Origin: Amycolatopsis aidingensis
GTDB lineage: Bacteria > Actinomycetota > Actinomycetes > Mycobacteriales > Pseudonocardiaceae
DNA length: 64,000 nucleotides
Direction of reading: 5' to 3'
NCBI RefSeq assembly: GCF_018885265.1
Contig: NZ_CP076538.1
Location: 1,772,001-1,836,000 of the forward strand
The notes beneath the pieces were generated by a model. It was not told the origin of the DNA. It worked only from the letters and a program-made list of their open reading frames with translations, and ran no database searches. Of the stretch, positions 34,849 to 44,286 are shown piece by piece. Made by a program: the position numbers and the translations under genes. The first letter of the stretch is position 1; every line of letters starts with the position of its first letter.

Positions 34849-34923
34849 TGTTGCAACAGCCCTTCGTGTTCTAGGCCGGGACGGGGGAGACCGAACTATT
34901 TCACTCATCAAAGGGGCCGCCGA

Positions 34924-37900
34924 TCACATGGCTTGCGACGGGGACCGGACAAGCATTCTGTCGACGTAGCGAAGTAGCGCGCTGTCGTCCGGGCTCGGAA
35001 CGACGATCGAGGCGAATTCATCACCTGACGAGCCGTTGTCGGAGGTGTCCGGAGTGGAGTCGAACAGCAGTTTCAGGATGGCGTGTTCCTCGGGCGAGTG
35101 GGTCTCGAGCATTGAGAGCCACTCGGATACCGGCCGGATGTCGATCACCGTACCGGTGCTCCGCAGGAGGCCCAGCAGGTGCGTGAGACGTACCGGTCGC
35201 TGACTCGCCAGCACGAACCGGCTGCCGTCCTGCGGCTGCTCCACGCCGAGCCGGGCGAGCAGACCGGCTGTCTCGTCCACCGCGATCCAGGGTTCCTCCA
35301 GCTCGGTGTCCGGTGCGGCGCCGAGTTCGAGAATGAGCCGCAGCACCCGCAACATGATGTCCCGTGTGTTTCCCTGTCCGGTGCGCGAATCGCCGACGAT
35401 CCGGGGCAGCCGGTAGACCGCTGCCGGTATTCCGTGCTCATGTGCGGCGACGACCAACTGCTCGGCATGCGCCTTGGTCTCCGCGTACCCGCTGCGGCCA
35501 CCACTTTCGTCGGCGGCGGAAATGGTTGACACGAACTGTAACTGCTTGAGCCGGGTCGTGGCCGCCAGCCGGATCAGTTCACGGGTGCCACCCACGTTGG
35601 CTTCCTCGAGCTGTTCGTAGCTGGCGAGCGCATCGACCCGAGCGCCGTTGTGGCAGATGAGGTCGACTTCGTCGGCCAGCCGGCCGAAAGTCTCGGTGGT
35701 GAGCCCGAGCCCGGGAGTTGCGAGATCACCGGGAACGACCACGATCCGCTCGTGGTCGATGTCGTGCCACAGGCCGTAGCGGTCGAGATTCTCGCGCAGC
35801 CGATGCCATCCCGCGTGTTCGTCCGCCGCCCGAACGAGGCAGTGCACACGCCCGCTGGTCCGTGTCAGCAGCTCGCGGACAAGGTATGCCCCGACGAAGC
35901 CAGTGGCTCCGGTGAGCAGGACGTCGGAGAGTCCGCCGGCTCCGCGGGGCGGCAGCGGCTCCGGGAGGATGTTGCGCAGCACGGGCTGGGGATCGAAGGA
36001 GCGGATGTGGGTCGTGCTTGTCCGCCGCTCCCCGCTGATCTCCTCGGCCAGCTTGGCGATCGTGGGCCGTTGGAACAGCGTCCGCAACGGCAGGTTCAGG
36101 CGGAACTTCTCCTGGATCCGGACGACGAGTTGTGCGGCCTTCAGAGAGTGCCCGCCGAGGTCGAAGAAGTTTTCGTCCCTGCCGACAGCGTCGAGATCGA
36201 GAACTCCGGCCCAGATCTCGGCCAACGTTTCCTCGGTCGGGTTCTGTGGCCGGACGAACGTCGCGGCCGTGTCCGATCGGCTGCCGCCGGGTTCGGGAAG
36301 TGCCCTGGAGTCCAGTTTTCCGTTGTTGGTCAGCGGTAGCTCGGGGAGTGACACGAACGCCGCGGGCACCATGTACTCCGGCAGTTCGTTTCGCAGGCGG
36401 GCACGCAGAGTGTTCTCGTCGAGAACGCCGTTCCCCGATGCCTTGAGATAGGCGACGAGCCTCCTCTGGCCGGGGGTGTCCTCGCGGGCGATGACGGCGG
36501 CCTGCGCGATGTCCGGATGGGCCTGCAGTACGGCTTCGACCTCCCGAGGCTCGATGCGGTAGCCGCGGATCTTGACCTGGTCGTCGGCCCGTCCGAGGTA
36601 CTCGATATCGCCGTTGGCATTGTGGCGGACGATATCTCCGGTCCGGTAGAGCCGGTCGCTGGTGGTGTCGTACGGGTTGGTGACGAACTGCTCCGCGGTC
36701 AGTTCCGGTTGCCCCCGATAGCCTCGTGCGACACCGGGTCCGGCCACGTGGAGTTCTCCCGGCACCCCGGTCGGCGCCAGCCGGCCGTGCTCGTCGAGAA
36801 CATACACGCGGGTGTTGCCGATCGGGCGGCCGATGGGGATGCCGTTGGCGTCGGCGGGAAGAGGAGTGGCGACGGGGTGGCAGGTGGCGAACGTAGTGCA
36901 TTCGGTCGGGCCGTAGCCGTTGACGACCTGGATGCCGGGCAGTGCGGTGACGGCGCGGCGAACATGGGCGACGGACAGCGCTTCGCCGCCGACGAGCAGA
37001 TGGCGCAGCCCGGCCAGCGCCGTGGTGTCCTCGTCGACGATGTGATTGAACAACGACGAGGTAAGCCAGAGCGTGCTGATCCGGTGGCGGGTGATCGCGT
37101 CGGCGAGTGGCCGGGCGGTGAGGACCCGCTCGGTCGAAATGACGCACCTGGCACCGGTGAGCAGGGCTCCCCAGATTTCGAAGGTGGCGGCGTCGAAGGA
37201 GATCGCCGATGCGTGCAGGAGAACCTCGCCGGGGCCGAGGATACCTTCCGGTAGCCCGGTGACGAGGCGGATGATCGCGCGGTGTTCGATTTCGACGCCT
37301 TTGGGGCGTCCGGTCGAACCGGACGTGTAGATGACATAGGCCAGGTCCCGCGGCCCCACTCCGGAGTCGAGCGCGGTCGCTGGTTCCTCGTCGATGGTGG
37401 GATCGCCGATCAGGTCGGTGGTGACCACCAGTTCGGCTTCGCTGTCGGTGAGCAGGAGCTGCCTGCGTTCCTCGGGGTACTCCGGATCGATCGGCAGGTA
37501 CGCGGCGCCGGTTTTGACAATGGCGAGCAACGCGGTGATCTGGCCGATGGAACGTGGCAGGCACACTCCGACGAGCGTCTCGGGTCCGGCGCCCAGGGTT
37601 CGCAACCGGTGCGCGAGCTGGTTCGATCGGCTGTCGAGCTCGGCGTAGGTCAGCGACTCCCCGTCGCAGGTCAGGGCGGTCGCGTCAGGTCGGTGGTGGA
37701 CCTGTTCGGCGAACAGCGCGGGCACGGTCGCCGGTGCCGGCAACGTTGTGCCGGTGTCGTTCCAGGTTTCCACCAGCCGCCGGGTTTCGGATTCGCTCAT
37801 CATCGACAGGGCGGACAGTGGCCGCTCCGGGTCGGCCCCGGCCGAGGTGAGTAGCTGTTGGAAGTGTTGGATGAACCGTTCGATCGTGACGCGGTCGAAC

Positions 37901-39831
37901 AGGTCGGCGTTGTAGTCGACCCGCGCCTCCAGCACGCCGTCTCGGTCCGCCAGGTGGCATTCGAGATCGAACGGTTTCGCGTCCGTGCTGGCGGGCAACA
38001 CGGTCGACAACGGCGTGTGCACCAACTGGAGCGCGACTTGAGTGAGGGGGTGGCGGCTGAAGTCTCGTTGCGGCACCAGTTCTTCGACGAGGCGTTCGAA
38101 GGGCACGTCCTGGTGCGCGTATGCGCCGAGCGTGGTCTCGCGTGCGCGACCCAGCAGTTCGCCGAAGGTGGGATCTCCGGAAAGGTCGGTACGCAGCACC
38201 AGCGTGTTGTCGTCGAAACCGGTCGGCCGTTCGGTGCCGGTTTCTCCGGGTGGGGGTGCTCCGACCGTCACGTCGGTGGTGCGTGCGTAGCGGGACAGTA
38301 CGAGGCTGAAGCTCGCCAGTAGTGTCATGAACAGGGTGACGCCGTGGCGGCTACTCAGATCCCGTAGCTGCTTGGCAACACCGGAGTCCACCACGAAGGA
38401 GATCGAGTCGCCGCGGTAGGACGCCACCGGCGGACGGGCGCGATCCGTCGGTAGTTCCAGTGCCGCGGGCGCATCGTCGAGTTGTTTTCGCCAGTAGTCG
38501 AGTGGTCCGCGGAGTGCTCCGAAGATCGGCTCGTCTGGGTTCTCCAGCCCCTGTTCGAGGAGCCGGACGAACCGGCTGACGAGCCGCCCGACGGTGGAGC
38601 GGTGGAACAGACTGGAGCGGAACGTCAGTGTGCCGTACAGCTTGCCGTCCTGCAGGTGTGTGACGAGTTCCAGGTCGAACCGGGTGTTCACGCCCGCCCA
38701 CGGCACCGGGGAGATCTCGCCTTCGTCGAGCGTGGCCAGTTCCCCGTTGTGCACGACAACGGCATCGAAGATCGCGTTGCGCCCCAGCTCCCTTTCGTGC
38801 TGGACCTCGGCGACCACCTGGTCGAACGGTGCCTGCTGATGGGCGTATGCCTCGGTCATCTTGGTGCGTGTCAGCTTGATCAGCTCGCGGAACGACGTCG
38901 ACGGGGTGATGTGGCTACGCAACACCACTGTGTTCACGAAAAAGCCGAGGACATCGGCGAACCGCCGGTCGTCGCGGCCGGCCAGCACCGTTCCGATCGT
39001 CACGTCCTCTTGTCCGGAATGGAGGGACAAAAGCGCCTGGAACACCGCAGCGACGGCACTGGAGAGCGCGCACCGCTGGCGCAGGGCGAACGCGGAAAAA
39101 GTCTTGGTGAGTTCGGCGGGTAGTTCGAAGTAGACGTGATCGCTGGCGAATCCGGGATCAGTCGATCGCGGCCGGTCCGTTGGCAGCCGTAGTGGTTCGA
39201 ACCCGTCGAGCTCCTTCCGCCAGTACGCGATGTGTTCCGCGGTGGCCTCGTCGTCGGTGCCGGAGCGCTGCCATGCGACGAAGTCCTCGTATGTCACGTC
39301 GATCGGCTCGGGTGTCGGCGACCGGTAGAGGCTGATGACGTCCTCGGTCACGATCTGGAGGGAGCGACCGTCGATGATGATGTGGTGAAACACCATGCAC
39401 AGCACGGCCGATCCGTCCGAGCACTCGACGACCATGGCACGCACGGGCGGCGCGGCGGCGAGGTCGAACGGTTCGGCGGCCAGCTCCCCCGCGTGCGCCT
39501 GCCACTCGTTCCCGCCCGTACCGGCGGTCCTTCGTGTTACCGGAATGCGGAAGTCCGCCAGCGGTGTCGCGACCGGCATACCCGACTCGTCCACGTCGAA
39601 CGTCCAGCGGAGCACCGGGTGACGTTCGACGAGCGCGTCGAACGCTCGCTGGAGTGCCTCGAAATCGACGCCCTCGTGAAACCGCAGCACGATCGGAATG
39701 TTGTACGCACCGCTGGTCCGGTCGAGCTGCTGCATGAGCCACAAACGCTCCTGCCCGAGCGACAACCTCATTGGGTTCTCCTTCATCAGACGCACACCGG
39801 GCGCATCATGGTCGTCGAGTGGCGAGGACAT
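34924..39831 (-). CDS. Nonribosomal peptide synthetase: C - partial C - A - T - reductase
   Basis: 1635 residues. A complete condensation domain (~21-440) has the active site VFHHIIIDGRSL at ~149-155. Next comes only the C-terminal lobe of a second condensation domain (~445-690; YWRKQLDDAPAALELPTDR onward, no HHxxxDG half). The adenylation domain follows (~710-1180; YVIYTSGSTGRPKGVEIEH, VNGYGPTECTT, final Lys in LPLTNNGKLD), then a carrier domain (DLGGHSLKAAQLV) and a terminal thioester reductase (~1290-1635) with VLLTGATGFVGAYLVREL and the YxxxK pair in SGYAETKAHAEQL. Pocket residues read by alignment to PheA are D-A-F-W-L-G-G-T-F-K, a valine-type code. A reductase end means release as aldehyde or alcohol. 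Starts: ATG 39831, or ATG 39771 with a strong aaggag. Confidence 0.93.
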   Translation of the reverse strand: MSSPLDDHDAPGVRLMKENPMRLSLGQERLWLMQQLDRTSGAYNIPIVLRFHEGVDFEALQRAFDALVERHPVLRWTFDVDESGMPVATPLADFRIPVTRRTAGTGGNEWQAHAGELAAEPFDLAAAPPVRAMVVECSDGSAVLCMVFHHIIIDGRSLQIVTEDVISLYRSPTPEPIDVTYEDFVAWQRSGTDDEATAEHIAYWRKELDGFEPLRLPTDRPRSTDPGFASDHVYFELPAELTKTFSAFALRQRCALSSAVAAVFQALLSLHSGQEDVTIGTVLAGRDDRRFADVLGFFVNTVVLRSHITPSTSFRELIKLTRTKMTEAYAHQQAPFDQVVAEVQHERELGRNAIFDAVVVHNGELATLDEGEISPVPWAGVNTRFDLELVTHLQDGKLYGTLTFRSSLFHRSTVGRLVSRFVRLLEQGLENPDEPIFGALRGPLDYWRKQLDDAPAALELPTDRARPPVASYRGDSISFVVDSGVAKQLRDLSSRHGVTLFMTLLASFSLVLSRYARTTDVTVGAPPPGETGTERPTGFDDNTLVLRTDLSGDPTFGELLGRARETTLGAYAHQDVPFERLVEELVPQRDFSRHPLTQVALQLVHTPLSTVLPASTDAKPFDLECHLADRDGVLEARVDYNADLFDRVTIERFIQHFQQLLTSAGADPERPLSALSMMSESETRRLVETWNDTGTTLPAPATVPALFAEQVHHRPDATALTCDGESLTYAELDSRSNQLAHRLRTLGAGPETLVGVCLPRSIGQITALLAIVKTGAAYLPIDPEYPEERRQLLLTDSEAELVVTTDLIGDPTIDEEPATALDSGVGPRDLAYVIYTSGSTGRPKGVEIEHRAIIRLVTGLPEGILGPGEVLLHASAISFDAATFEIWGALLTGARCVISTERVLTARPLADAITRHRISTLWLTSSLFNHIVDEDTTALAGLRHLLVGGEALSVAHVRRAVTALPGIQVVNGYGPTECTTFATCHPVATPLPADANGIPIGRPIGNTRVYVLDEHGRLAPTGVPGELHVAGPGVARGYRGQPELTAEQFVTNPYDTTSDRLYRTGDIVRHNANGDIEYLGRADDQVKIRGYRIEPREVEAVLQAHPDIAQAAVIAREDTPGQRRLVAYLKASGNGVLDENTLRARLRNELPEYMVPAAFVSLPELPLTNNGKLDSRALPEPGGSRSDTAATFVRPQNPTEETLAEIWAGVLDLDAVGRDENFFDLGGHSLKAAQLVVRIQEKFRLNLPLRTLFQRPTIAKLAEEISGERRTSTTHIRSFDPQPVLRNILPEPLPPRGAGGLSDVLLTGATGFVGAYLVRELLTRTSGRVHCLVRAADEHAGWHRLRENLDRYGLWHDIDHERIVVVPGDLATPGLGLTTETFGRLADEVDLICHNGARVDALASYEQLEEANVGGTRELIRLAATTRLKQLQFVSTISAADESGGRSGYAETKAHAEQLVVAAHEHGIPAAVYRLPRIVGDSRTGQGNTRDIMLRVLRLILELGAAPDTELEEPWIAVDETAGLLARLGVEQPQDGSRFVLASQRPVRLTHLLGLLRSTGTVIDIRPVSEWLSMLETHSPEEHAILKLLFDSTPDTSDNGSSGDEFASIVVPSPDDSALLRYVDRMLVRSPSQAM

Positions 39832-41815
39832 CGCGGTCTCCGCTGCGAGCGGGTCCCGACGCCATCGCGGATTCGATCAGGACTTGTTCGTCGACCTTTC
39901 CGTTGCGGGTGAGCGGGAGTTCGTCGACTACGACCCACAGGGCAGGTAACGCGTAACTCGGCAGCAGATGCGACAGAAACGTGCGCAATGACCGTGGTTC
40001 CGCATCGGCGCCTTGGCGTGGGACGACGGCCGCTACCAGCTGGGGACTTCGGTCCGCATGCCGAGCGACGACGACCACAGCGTCGCGGATATCGGGATGA
40101 CGAGCGAGGGCGGTGCTGATCTCCTCGGGTTCGATGCGGTGCCCGTCGAGTTTGACCTGCTTGTCCGCACGGCCCAGGAATGTCAAGTTGCCGTACGGGT
40201 CAAGCCGGACCAGGTCGCCGGTGCGGTACAGGCGCTCGTTGATATCCGGGGAGAATCGGCCGAACCGGCCATTTGTCTCGGTCTCGTCGTTGAGATAACC
40301 ATCAGCTAAGCCTGATCCGGCCGCGTACAGCTCACCGACCGCGCCAGGCGGAACGAGACGGGCGTTGCGGTCGAGAACGAAAACTTTGGTGCCTGCGATC
40401 GGCCTGCCGATGGGTAGCGGCCCGTCGATCTCCGTGCTGTCACGCACAGTGTGCGTAGTCGTGAAGGTGGTGTTCTCGGTGGGTCCGTATCCGTTCGTGA
40501 TCATCAACCCGGGATGCGACTCGAGCATGCGCGCCGCGCACTCGTGGGATACGACTTCGCCGCCGCTGACGAGCCAGCGGAGTCCGCTGAGCGCCTGCGG
40601 CCGAGAGGTGGCAATCAGCCGGAACAGGCTGGCCGTCAGCCAGGCGACCGAGATCTTCCGCTCGGTGAGGAACATCTGGATTTTTCCGACCGAAGGAAGT
40701 TTCCCTGGAAAAACCTCCAGCGTCGCGCCGTTGAGCAAGGCCACCCAGATCTCGTACGTCGACGCGTCGAAGGCCAGCGGCGCCATGCGCAGAACGCGGT
40801 CACCGGGGCGCATCTGGAGTTCGGGAGTAAGCGAGAGTCGCGTGACTGCCTGATGCGGGACGACAACGCCCTTCGGTTCGCCAGTGGATCCGGAGGTGAA
40901 CGCGATGTATGCCGTGCGGTGTGGATCCCGGGAGCCAGGTGTTCGGCTTGGCGGCTCGGGGTCGGTGCCGGCGTGCTGTCCGGGGTGCCATGAGTCGACG
41001 CGGGTGAGTTCGCGCAGGGCGGGATGGTCGATCGTGGCGGTGTCGGTGACCGCGACCGCGGGCGCCAGCTTGCCGACGATCCTCCTCAGCCGGCCTTCCG
41101 GTGCGTCATCGTCGAATCCCGCGTATGCGGCGCCGAGGCGGATGATCGCGAGCAGCGCCACTATCTCGCCGACAGACCTCCGGGTGGCGACGAGCACCGT
41201 GTCACAGGGCAGGACCCCGGCGCGCCGTAGTACGTCGGCGTAGTGATCGGCGACATGCAGGAGCTGCTCGTAGGTCAGCTCGACGCTCGCGTCCCGGACC
41301 GCGACCTCCTGTGGGCGGCGCCGCACCTGGTCCAGGAACAGGGTTTCCATGTCGACCGCGGGCACGTCGGCGCCGACCAGCGCATCGAGGATCCGGCGGC
41401 GCTCCGGCGCGATGCAACGCACGTCCTGGAGAGAACCGTCGAGGGACGCCATCTCGTTCACCGCGGCGGCGACGTCGGCGATGAACCCGTGCGCGGCGTA
41501 GGGTACCTCGGCGATGAAGCGGACCTGCCCGGACCGGAGATCAGCGTGCCCGGAAGTGATCACGAGGTCCACAGGTCCGTCATCGGCGACCCGGGTCGTG
41601 TGAACCGTCCGCAGGAGGTCATCGATGGGCGCTTGGTCGTCGATCTGAAGCCGGATCACCCTCCCGGCGACCGCGATCGCGGCTTCGCTCACCGCTGTCC
41701 ACCGGTACAGGGTCACGGCGAACGCAGCCACCACCAGCGCTGCGTGGTCCCGTCCGGAGGACCCGGCCGCAAGTTCGGCCGTCAGATCGTAAGGAGCGGC
41801 TCGCGCGTCAGGCAT
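39806..41815 (-). CDS. Stand-alone adenylation protein with vestigial condensation lobe
   Basis: 669 residues. Residues ~1-125 resemble a shrunken C-terminal lobe of a condensation domain (ALVVAAFAVTLYRWTAVSEA, APIDDLLRTVHTT, RCIAPERRRILDAL). The adenylation domain follows: AYIAFTSGSTGEPKGVVVPH, APLAFDASTYEIWVALLNGA, ITNGYGPTENTTF, RLYRTGDLVR and the last catalytic Lys in LPLTRNGKVDEQ. No carrier domain follows. Pocket residues by alignment are D-A-Y-W-V-G-G-T-F-K, close to valine-type codes. It presumably charges the free carrier protein at 44.3 kb. The ATG at 41815 overlaps the P450 stop by 8 bp; the open frame further upstream is antisense-like filler within the P450 gene. It overlaps the NRPS by 26 bp if the NRPS starts at 39831. 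Confidence 0.9.
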   Translation of the reverse strand: MPDARAAPYDLTAELAAGSSGRDHAALVVAAFAVTLYRWTAVSEAAIAVAGRVIRLQIDDQAPIDDLLRTVHTTRVADDGPVDLVITSGHADLRSGQVRFIAEVPYAAHGFIADVAAAVNEMASLDGSLQDVRCIAPERRRILDALVGADVPAVDMETLFLDQVRRRPQEVAVRDASVELTYEQLLHVADHYADVLRRAGVLPCDTVLVATRRSVGEIVALLAIIRLGAAYAGFDDDAPEGRLRRIVGKLAPAVAVTDTATIDHPALRELTRVDSWHPGQHAGTDPEPPSRTPGSRDPHRTAYIAFTSGSTGEPKGVVVPHQAVTRLSLTPELQMRPGDRVLRMAPLAFDASTYEIWVALLNGATLEVFPGKLPSVGKIQMFLTERKISVAWLTASLFRLIATSRPQALSGLRWLVSGGEVVSHECAARMLESHPGLMITNGYGPTENTTFTTTHTVRDSTEIDGPLPIGRPIAGTKVFVLDRNARLVPPGAVGELYAAGSGLADGYLNDETETNGRFGRFSPDINERLYRTGDLVRLDPYGNLTFLGRADKQVKLDGHRIEPEEISTALARHPDIRDAVVVVARHADRSPQLVAAVVPRQGADAEPRSLRTFLSHLLPSYALPALWVVVDELPLTRNGKVDEQVLIESAMASGPARSGDRDVLATRRP

Positions 41816-43037
41816 CGGCCTTGTTTTCCCCTGCGCGCCGGCGATCCAGTCGCACATGAAGGTGATCAGGCTGGCGGAAGATGTGGCCTCGCTCCCGCAG
41901 CCGCCAGAAGCCCTGCCGGATGCCGTCGAGCGAGCCGCTGCGCCGGACGCCGCCGAACCGGAGCGACAACCGTTCGAACAGCGTGTCGAACTCCGCCAGG
42001 GCCAGTTGGATGCCCAGGCAGGTGTGCGGGCCGGAGGAAAAAGCCAGCAATCGCTGGTCTGGCCGCCCCGGACGCCAAGTATCCGGATCGGCGAATGCCC
42101 GCTCGTCGCGACTGGCGCTACCCAGCGACAGCAGAAGCGTGGACCGGCGCGGTACATGCACGCCGTGCAGGTTCAGGTCGGTTCGCGCATACCTGAGGAT
42201 GGTGTGGCTCGGCGGTTCCCACCGCAGCGTTTCGCGAACGACGTGGTCCCGGTATTCGGAGTCCGCCAACGCCGACAATTCGACGTTGTGCGCCAAGGTG
42301 GCATACATGATCTTGCCGATGGTGGCGACACTCGTCTCGGTTCCGGCCAGCAGAAACAGCGTGGCCGTTCCGAGCAACGACTCGTCGAGCGGTTCCCCCG
42401 GCGGGAAGGCGAGATCGAGGAACGGCATCCGGTCGCCCTCCCGGCGATGGGCAAGCCTGTCCTTCAGATAGTCGATCAGCTCTGCTTTGGCCGTGAGCGC
42501 CGTGTCCAACGAGGTTGCCGGAAACTCGATCGCGCCTGCCAGTGGAAGAACCCGGGGGCGCAGCCAGGCCGCGTCTTCCGGGGGCAAACCGAACAGCCGG
42601 GTGACCATCGCATAGGGCACCCCGACCGCGACCCGCTCCATGAATTCGATCTCGACCTCGTCCATGGACCCCATCTCATCCTCGATCGAGTCGAGAACCT
42701 GGTCCACCGCGGGAATGAGTATTTCGGTGCGCAGCCGCTTCACCGAGCCACCCGCGAACAGTGGCATGAATATTTTCCGCAGCTCGCGATGACGCGGCCC
42801 GTCGGCGTCCAGCAACGTTGGGCCGAACAACCGGCGACTGCTGCGCATCGGAAACCCGCTGACGACCTCCCGGTCCGCCAGCAGGGAAACCACGTCTTCG
42901 TGCCTCGTGACCAGAAAAGCATTGAACGCCTCCGACCAGTGCACGGGATCCGCCCGTCGGAGTTCCTTGTAGATAGGCCAAGGGTCGGCGAGAAACTCGT
43001 CAGAGCTGAAGTCCAAACTCACCGCTGCGGAGCTCAT
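41808..43037 (-). CDS. Cytochrome P450
   Basis: A 409-residue soluble bacterial P450. The I-helix motif is LFLLAGTETSVATIG, the K-helix ExxR is in VVRETLRWEPPSHTILRYAR, and the haem Cys loop is LLAFSSGPHTCLGIQLALAE (FxxGxxxCxG intact). It sits between the luciferase-like monooxygenase (4-bp overlap) and the adenylation protein (8-bp overlap). That order fits a role in oxidising an amino acid tethered to the free carrier protein, as NovI-type P450s do for beta-hydroxylation, or tailoring the released product. Redox partners are not in the window. Confidence 0.94.
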   Translation of the reverse strand: MSSAAVSLDFSSDEFLADPWPIYKELRRADPVHWSEAFNAFLVTRHEDVVSLLADREVVSGFPMRSSRRLFGPTLLDADGPRHRELRKIFMPLFAGGSVKRLRTEILIPAVDQVLDSIEDEMGSMDEVEIEFMERVAVGVPYAMVTRLFGLPPEDAAWLRPRVLPLAGAIEFPATSLDTALTAKAELIDYLKDRLAHRREGDRMPFLDLAFPPGEPLDESLLGTATLFLLAGTETSVATIGKIMYATLAHNVELSALADSEYRDHVVRETLRWEPPSHTILRYARTDLNLHGVHVPRRSTLLLSLGSASRDERAFADPDTWRPGRPDQRLLAFSSGPHTCLGIQLALAEFDTLFERLSLRFGGVRRSGSLDGIRQGFWRLRERGHIFRQPDHLHVRLDRRRAGENKADA

Positions 43038-44173
43038 TTGTTGCCTCCATTATCCATTTCAGTTCGGCGCTTCATCTGACGATCGGCCTCTTCCGAAGTG
43101 AGCTTCATGGACTCTGCGGTACCGTCGAATCCGCCGAAGAGGCCGGGCACGATCTCGTCGGCGATCGCCGTCAGTTGATCGAGCGTCGCTTTGTGTGATA
43201 CCCACTTGGGAACGAAGAAATTCAACGACACCGGGTCGCCAATACGATCCAGGAGGTCGCGAATCATCCGAGTGCATGTAGCGGTGTCTCCGATAATGAA
43301 TGCCCCCGAGTCGACAAGACTCTCCAACGTCTTGCGATGAGCGGTCGGAGAGTCCGGAATGGGCATGCCCAGAACACTCCGGTACAAACCGCGTCGCAGC
43401 GCGGAAAATCCAGTCAGAAGCTCATCGATGCCGGTGGTGGCGGAGTCGGAGACATGGACGAAAATGTTGCACCGGATCCGCGTCGAACCCCCGGCTTTGT
43501 TTCGGTAGGTTTCGATGCGTTCGATCAGTGAGCCGACCGGGTCTTTGTCCATCCCAGGCCGAATGGAGCCCCAAGGCGGTACCACGTGAGCGGTCGGAGT
43601 CGTCGCGGTGTCGGTCAGGAGCTCGATCCCGGGATCGCTCAGCGATGACGCGACCACGGTCTCGATGGAACCCCTCAGCGGCCGGAGCTGAAGTACGGCC
43701 TTCTTCGCGGTGAACCACGGTGTCGTGGTGTCGACCGTATCGCCGTTGAGCAGCGCTTGCACGACCTCCAACGCCGCTCGGAAGTGGGCGCGGACGGTGT
43801 CCGGATCCACCCCGATCATTTCCATGTCGTGAACGTATGTCCCTGTTCCACAGCCCAGAATCGTTCGACCTGCCGTGAGGTGGTCGAGCATCACCATCCG
43901 TTCCGCAACATGAAGAGGATGATGATAGGGAAGCGGTATCACGCCGGTAGCAAATCGAATACGGCGCGTTTCACGGGCCAACGCTGCGATGAGCAGCTCA
44001 GGAGAGCTGAGTGTGCTCCAACCGCTGGAGTGGTGCTCACCCAGCCATATCTCGTCGAAACCCAGATCATCAGCCAGTCCACACAGTTCGATATCGTGCT
44101 TCAGCGCCGCATGAGGGCTGACCGAAGGGTCGTGGAATGGGGGCAAGAAGCAACCAAATGCCGTTGAATGCAT
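43034..44173 (-). CDS. Luciferase-like (LLM class) flavin-dependent monooxygenase
   Basis: About 379 residues of the bacterial luciferase TIM-barrel family. Motifs are STAFGCFLPPFHDPSVSPHA, DDLGFDEIWLGEHHSSGW, IRFATGVIPLPYHHPLHVAE and TAGRTILGCGTGTYVHDMEM. Start: ATG at 44173 gives the family's usual beginning; an ATG at 44209 would add 12 residues, and neither has a strong ribosome binding site. LLM domains occur in NRPS systems (the MOx type), where they oxidise the alpha-carbon of carrier-bound residues, and others carry out N-oxidations. Which applies here is unknown. GC is visibly lower than in the flanking chromosome. Confidence 0.9.
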   Translation of the reverse strand: MHSTAFGCFLPPFHDPSVSPHAALKHDIELCGLADDLGFDEIWLGEHHSSGWSTLSSPELLIAALARETRRIRFATGVIPLPYHHPLHVAERMVMLDHLTAGRTILGCGTGTYVHDMEMIGVDPDTVRAHFRAALEVVQALLNGDTVDTTTPWFTAKKAVLQLRPLRGSIETVVASSLSDPGIELLTDTATTPTAHVVPPWGSIRPGMDKDPVGSLIERIETYRNKAGGSTRIRCNIFVHVSDSATTGIDELLTGFSALRRGLYRSVLGMPIPDSPTAHRKTLESLVDSGAFIIGDTATCTRMIRDLLDRIGDPVSLNFFVPKWVSHKATLDQLTAIADEIVPGLFGGFDGTAESMKLTSEEADRQMKRRTEMDNGGNK

Positions 44174-44286
44174 GATACCGAAACCCCGTAATCTCTTGTC
44201 AGAGGACATGGCACAGCTGGTCTCGACGGGAGGAGACGGCTGTTTTCGCTGCTATAGATAGCAATCGGCGGAAGACAGTTGCTTCC

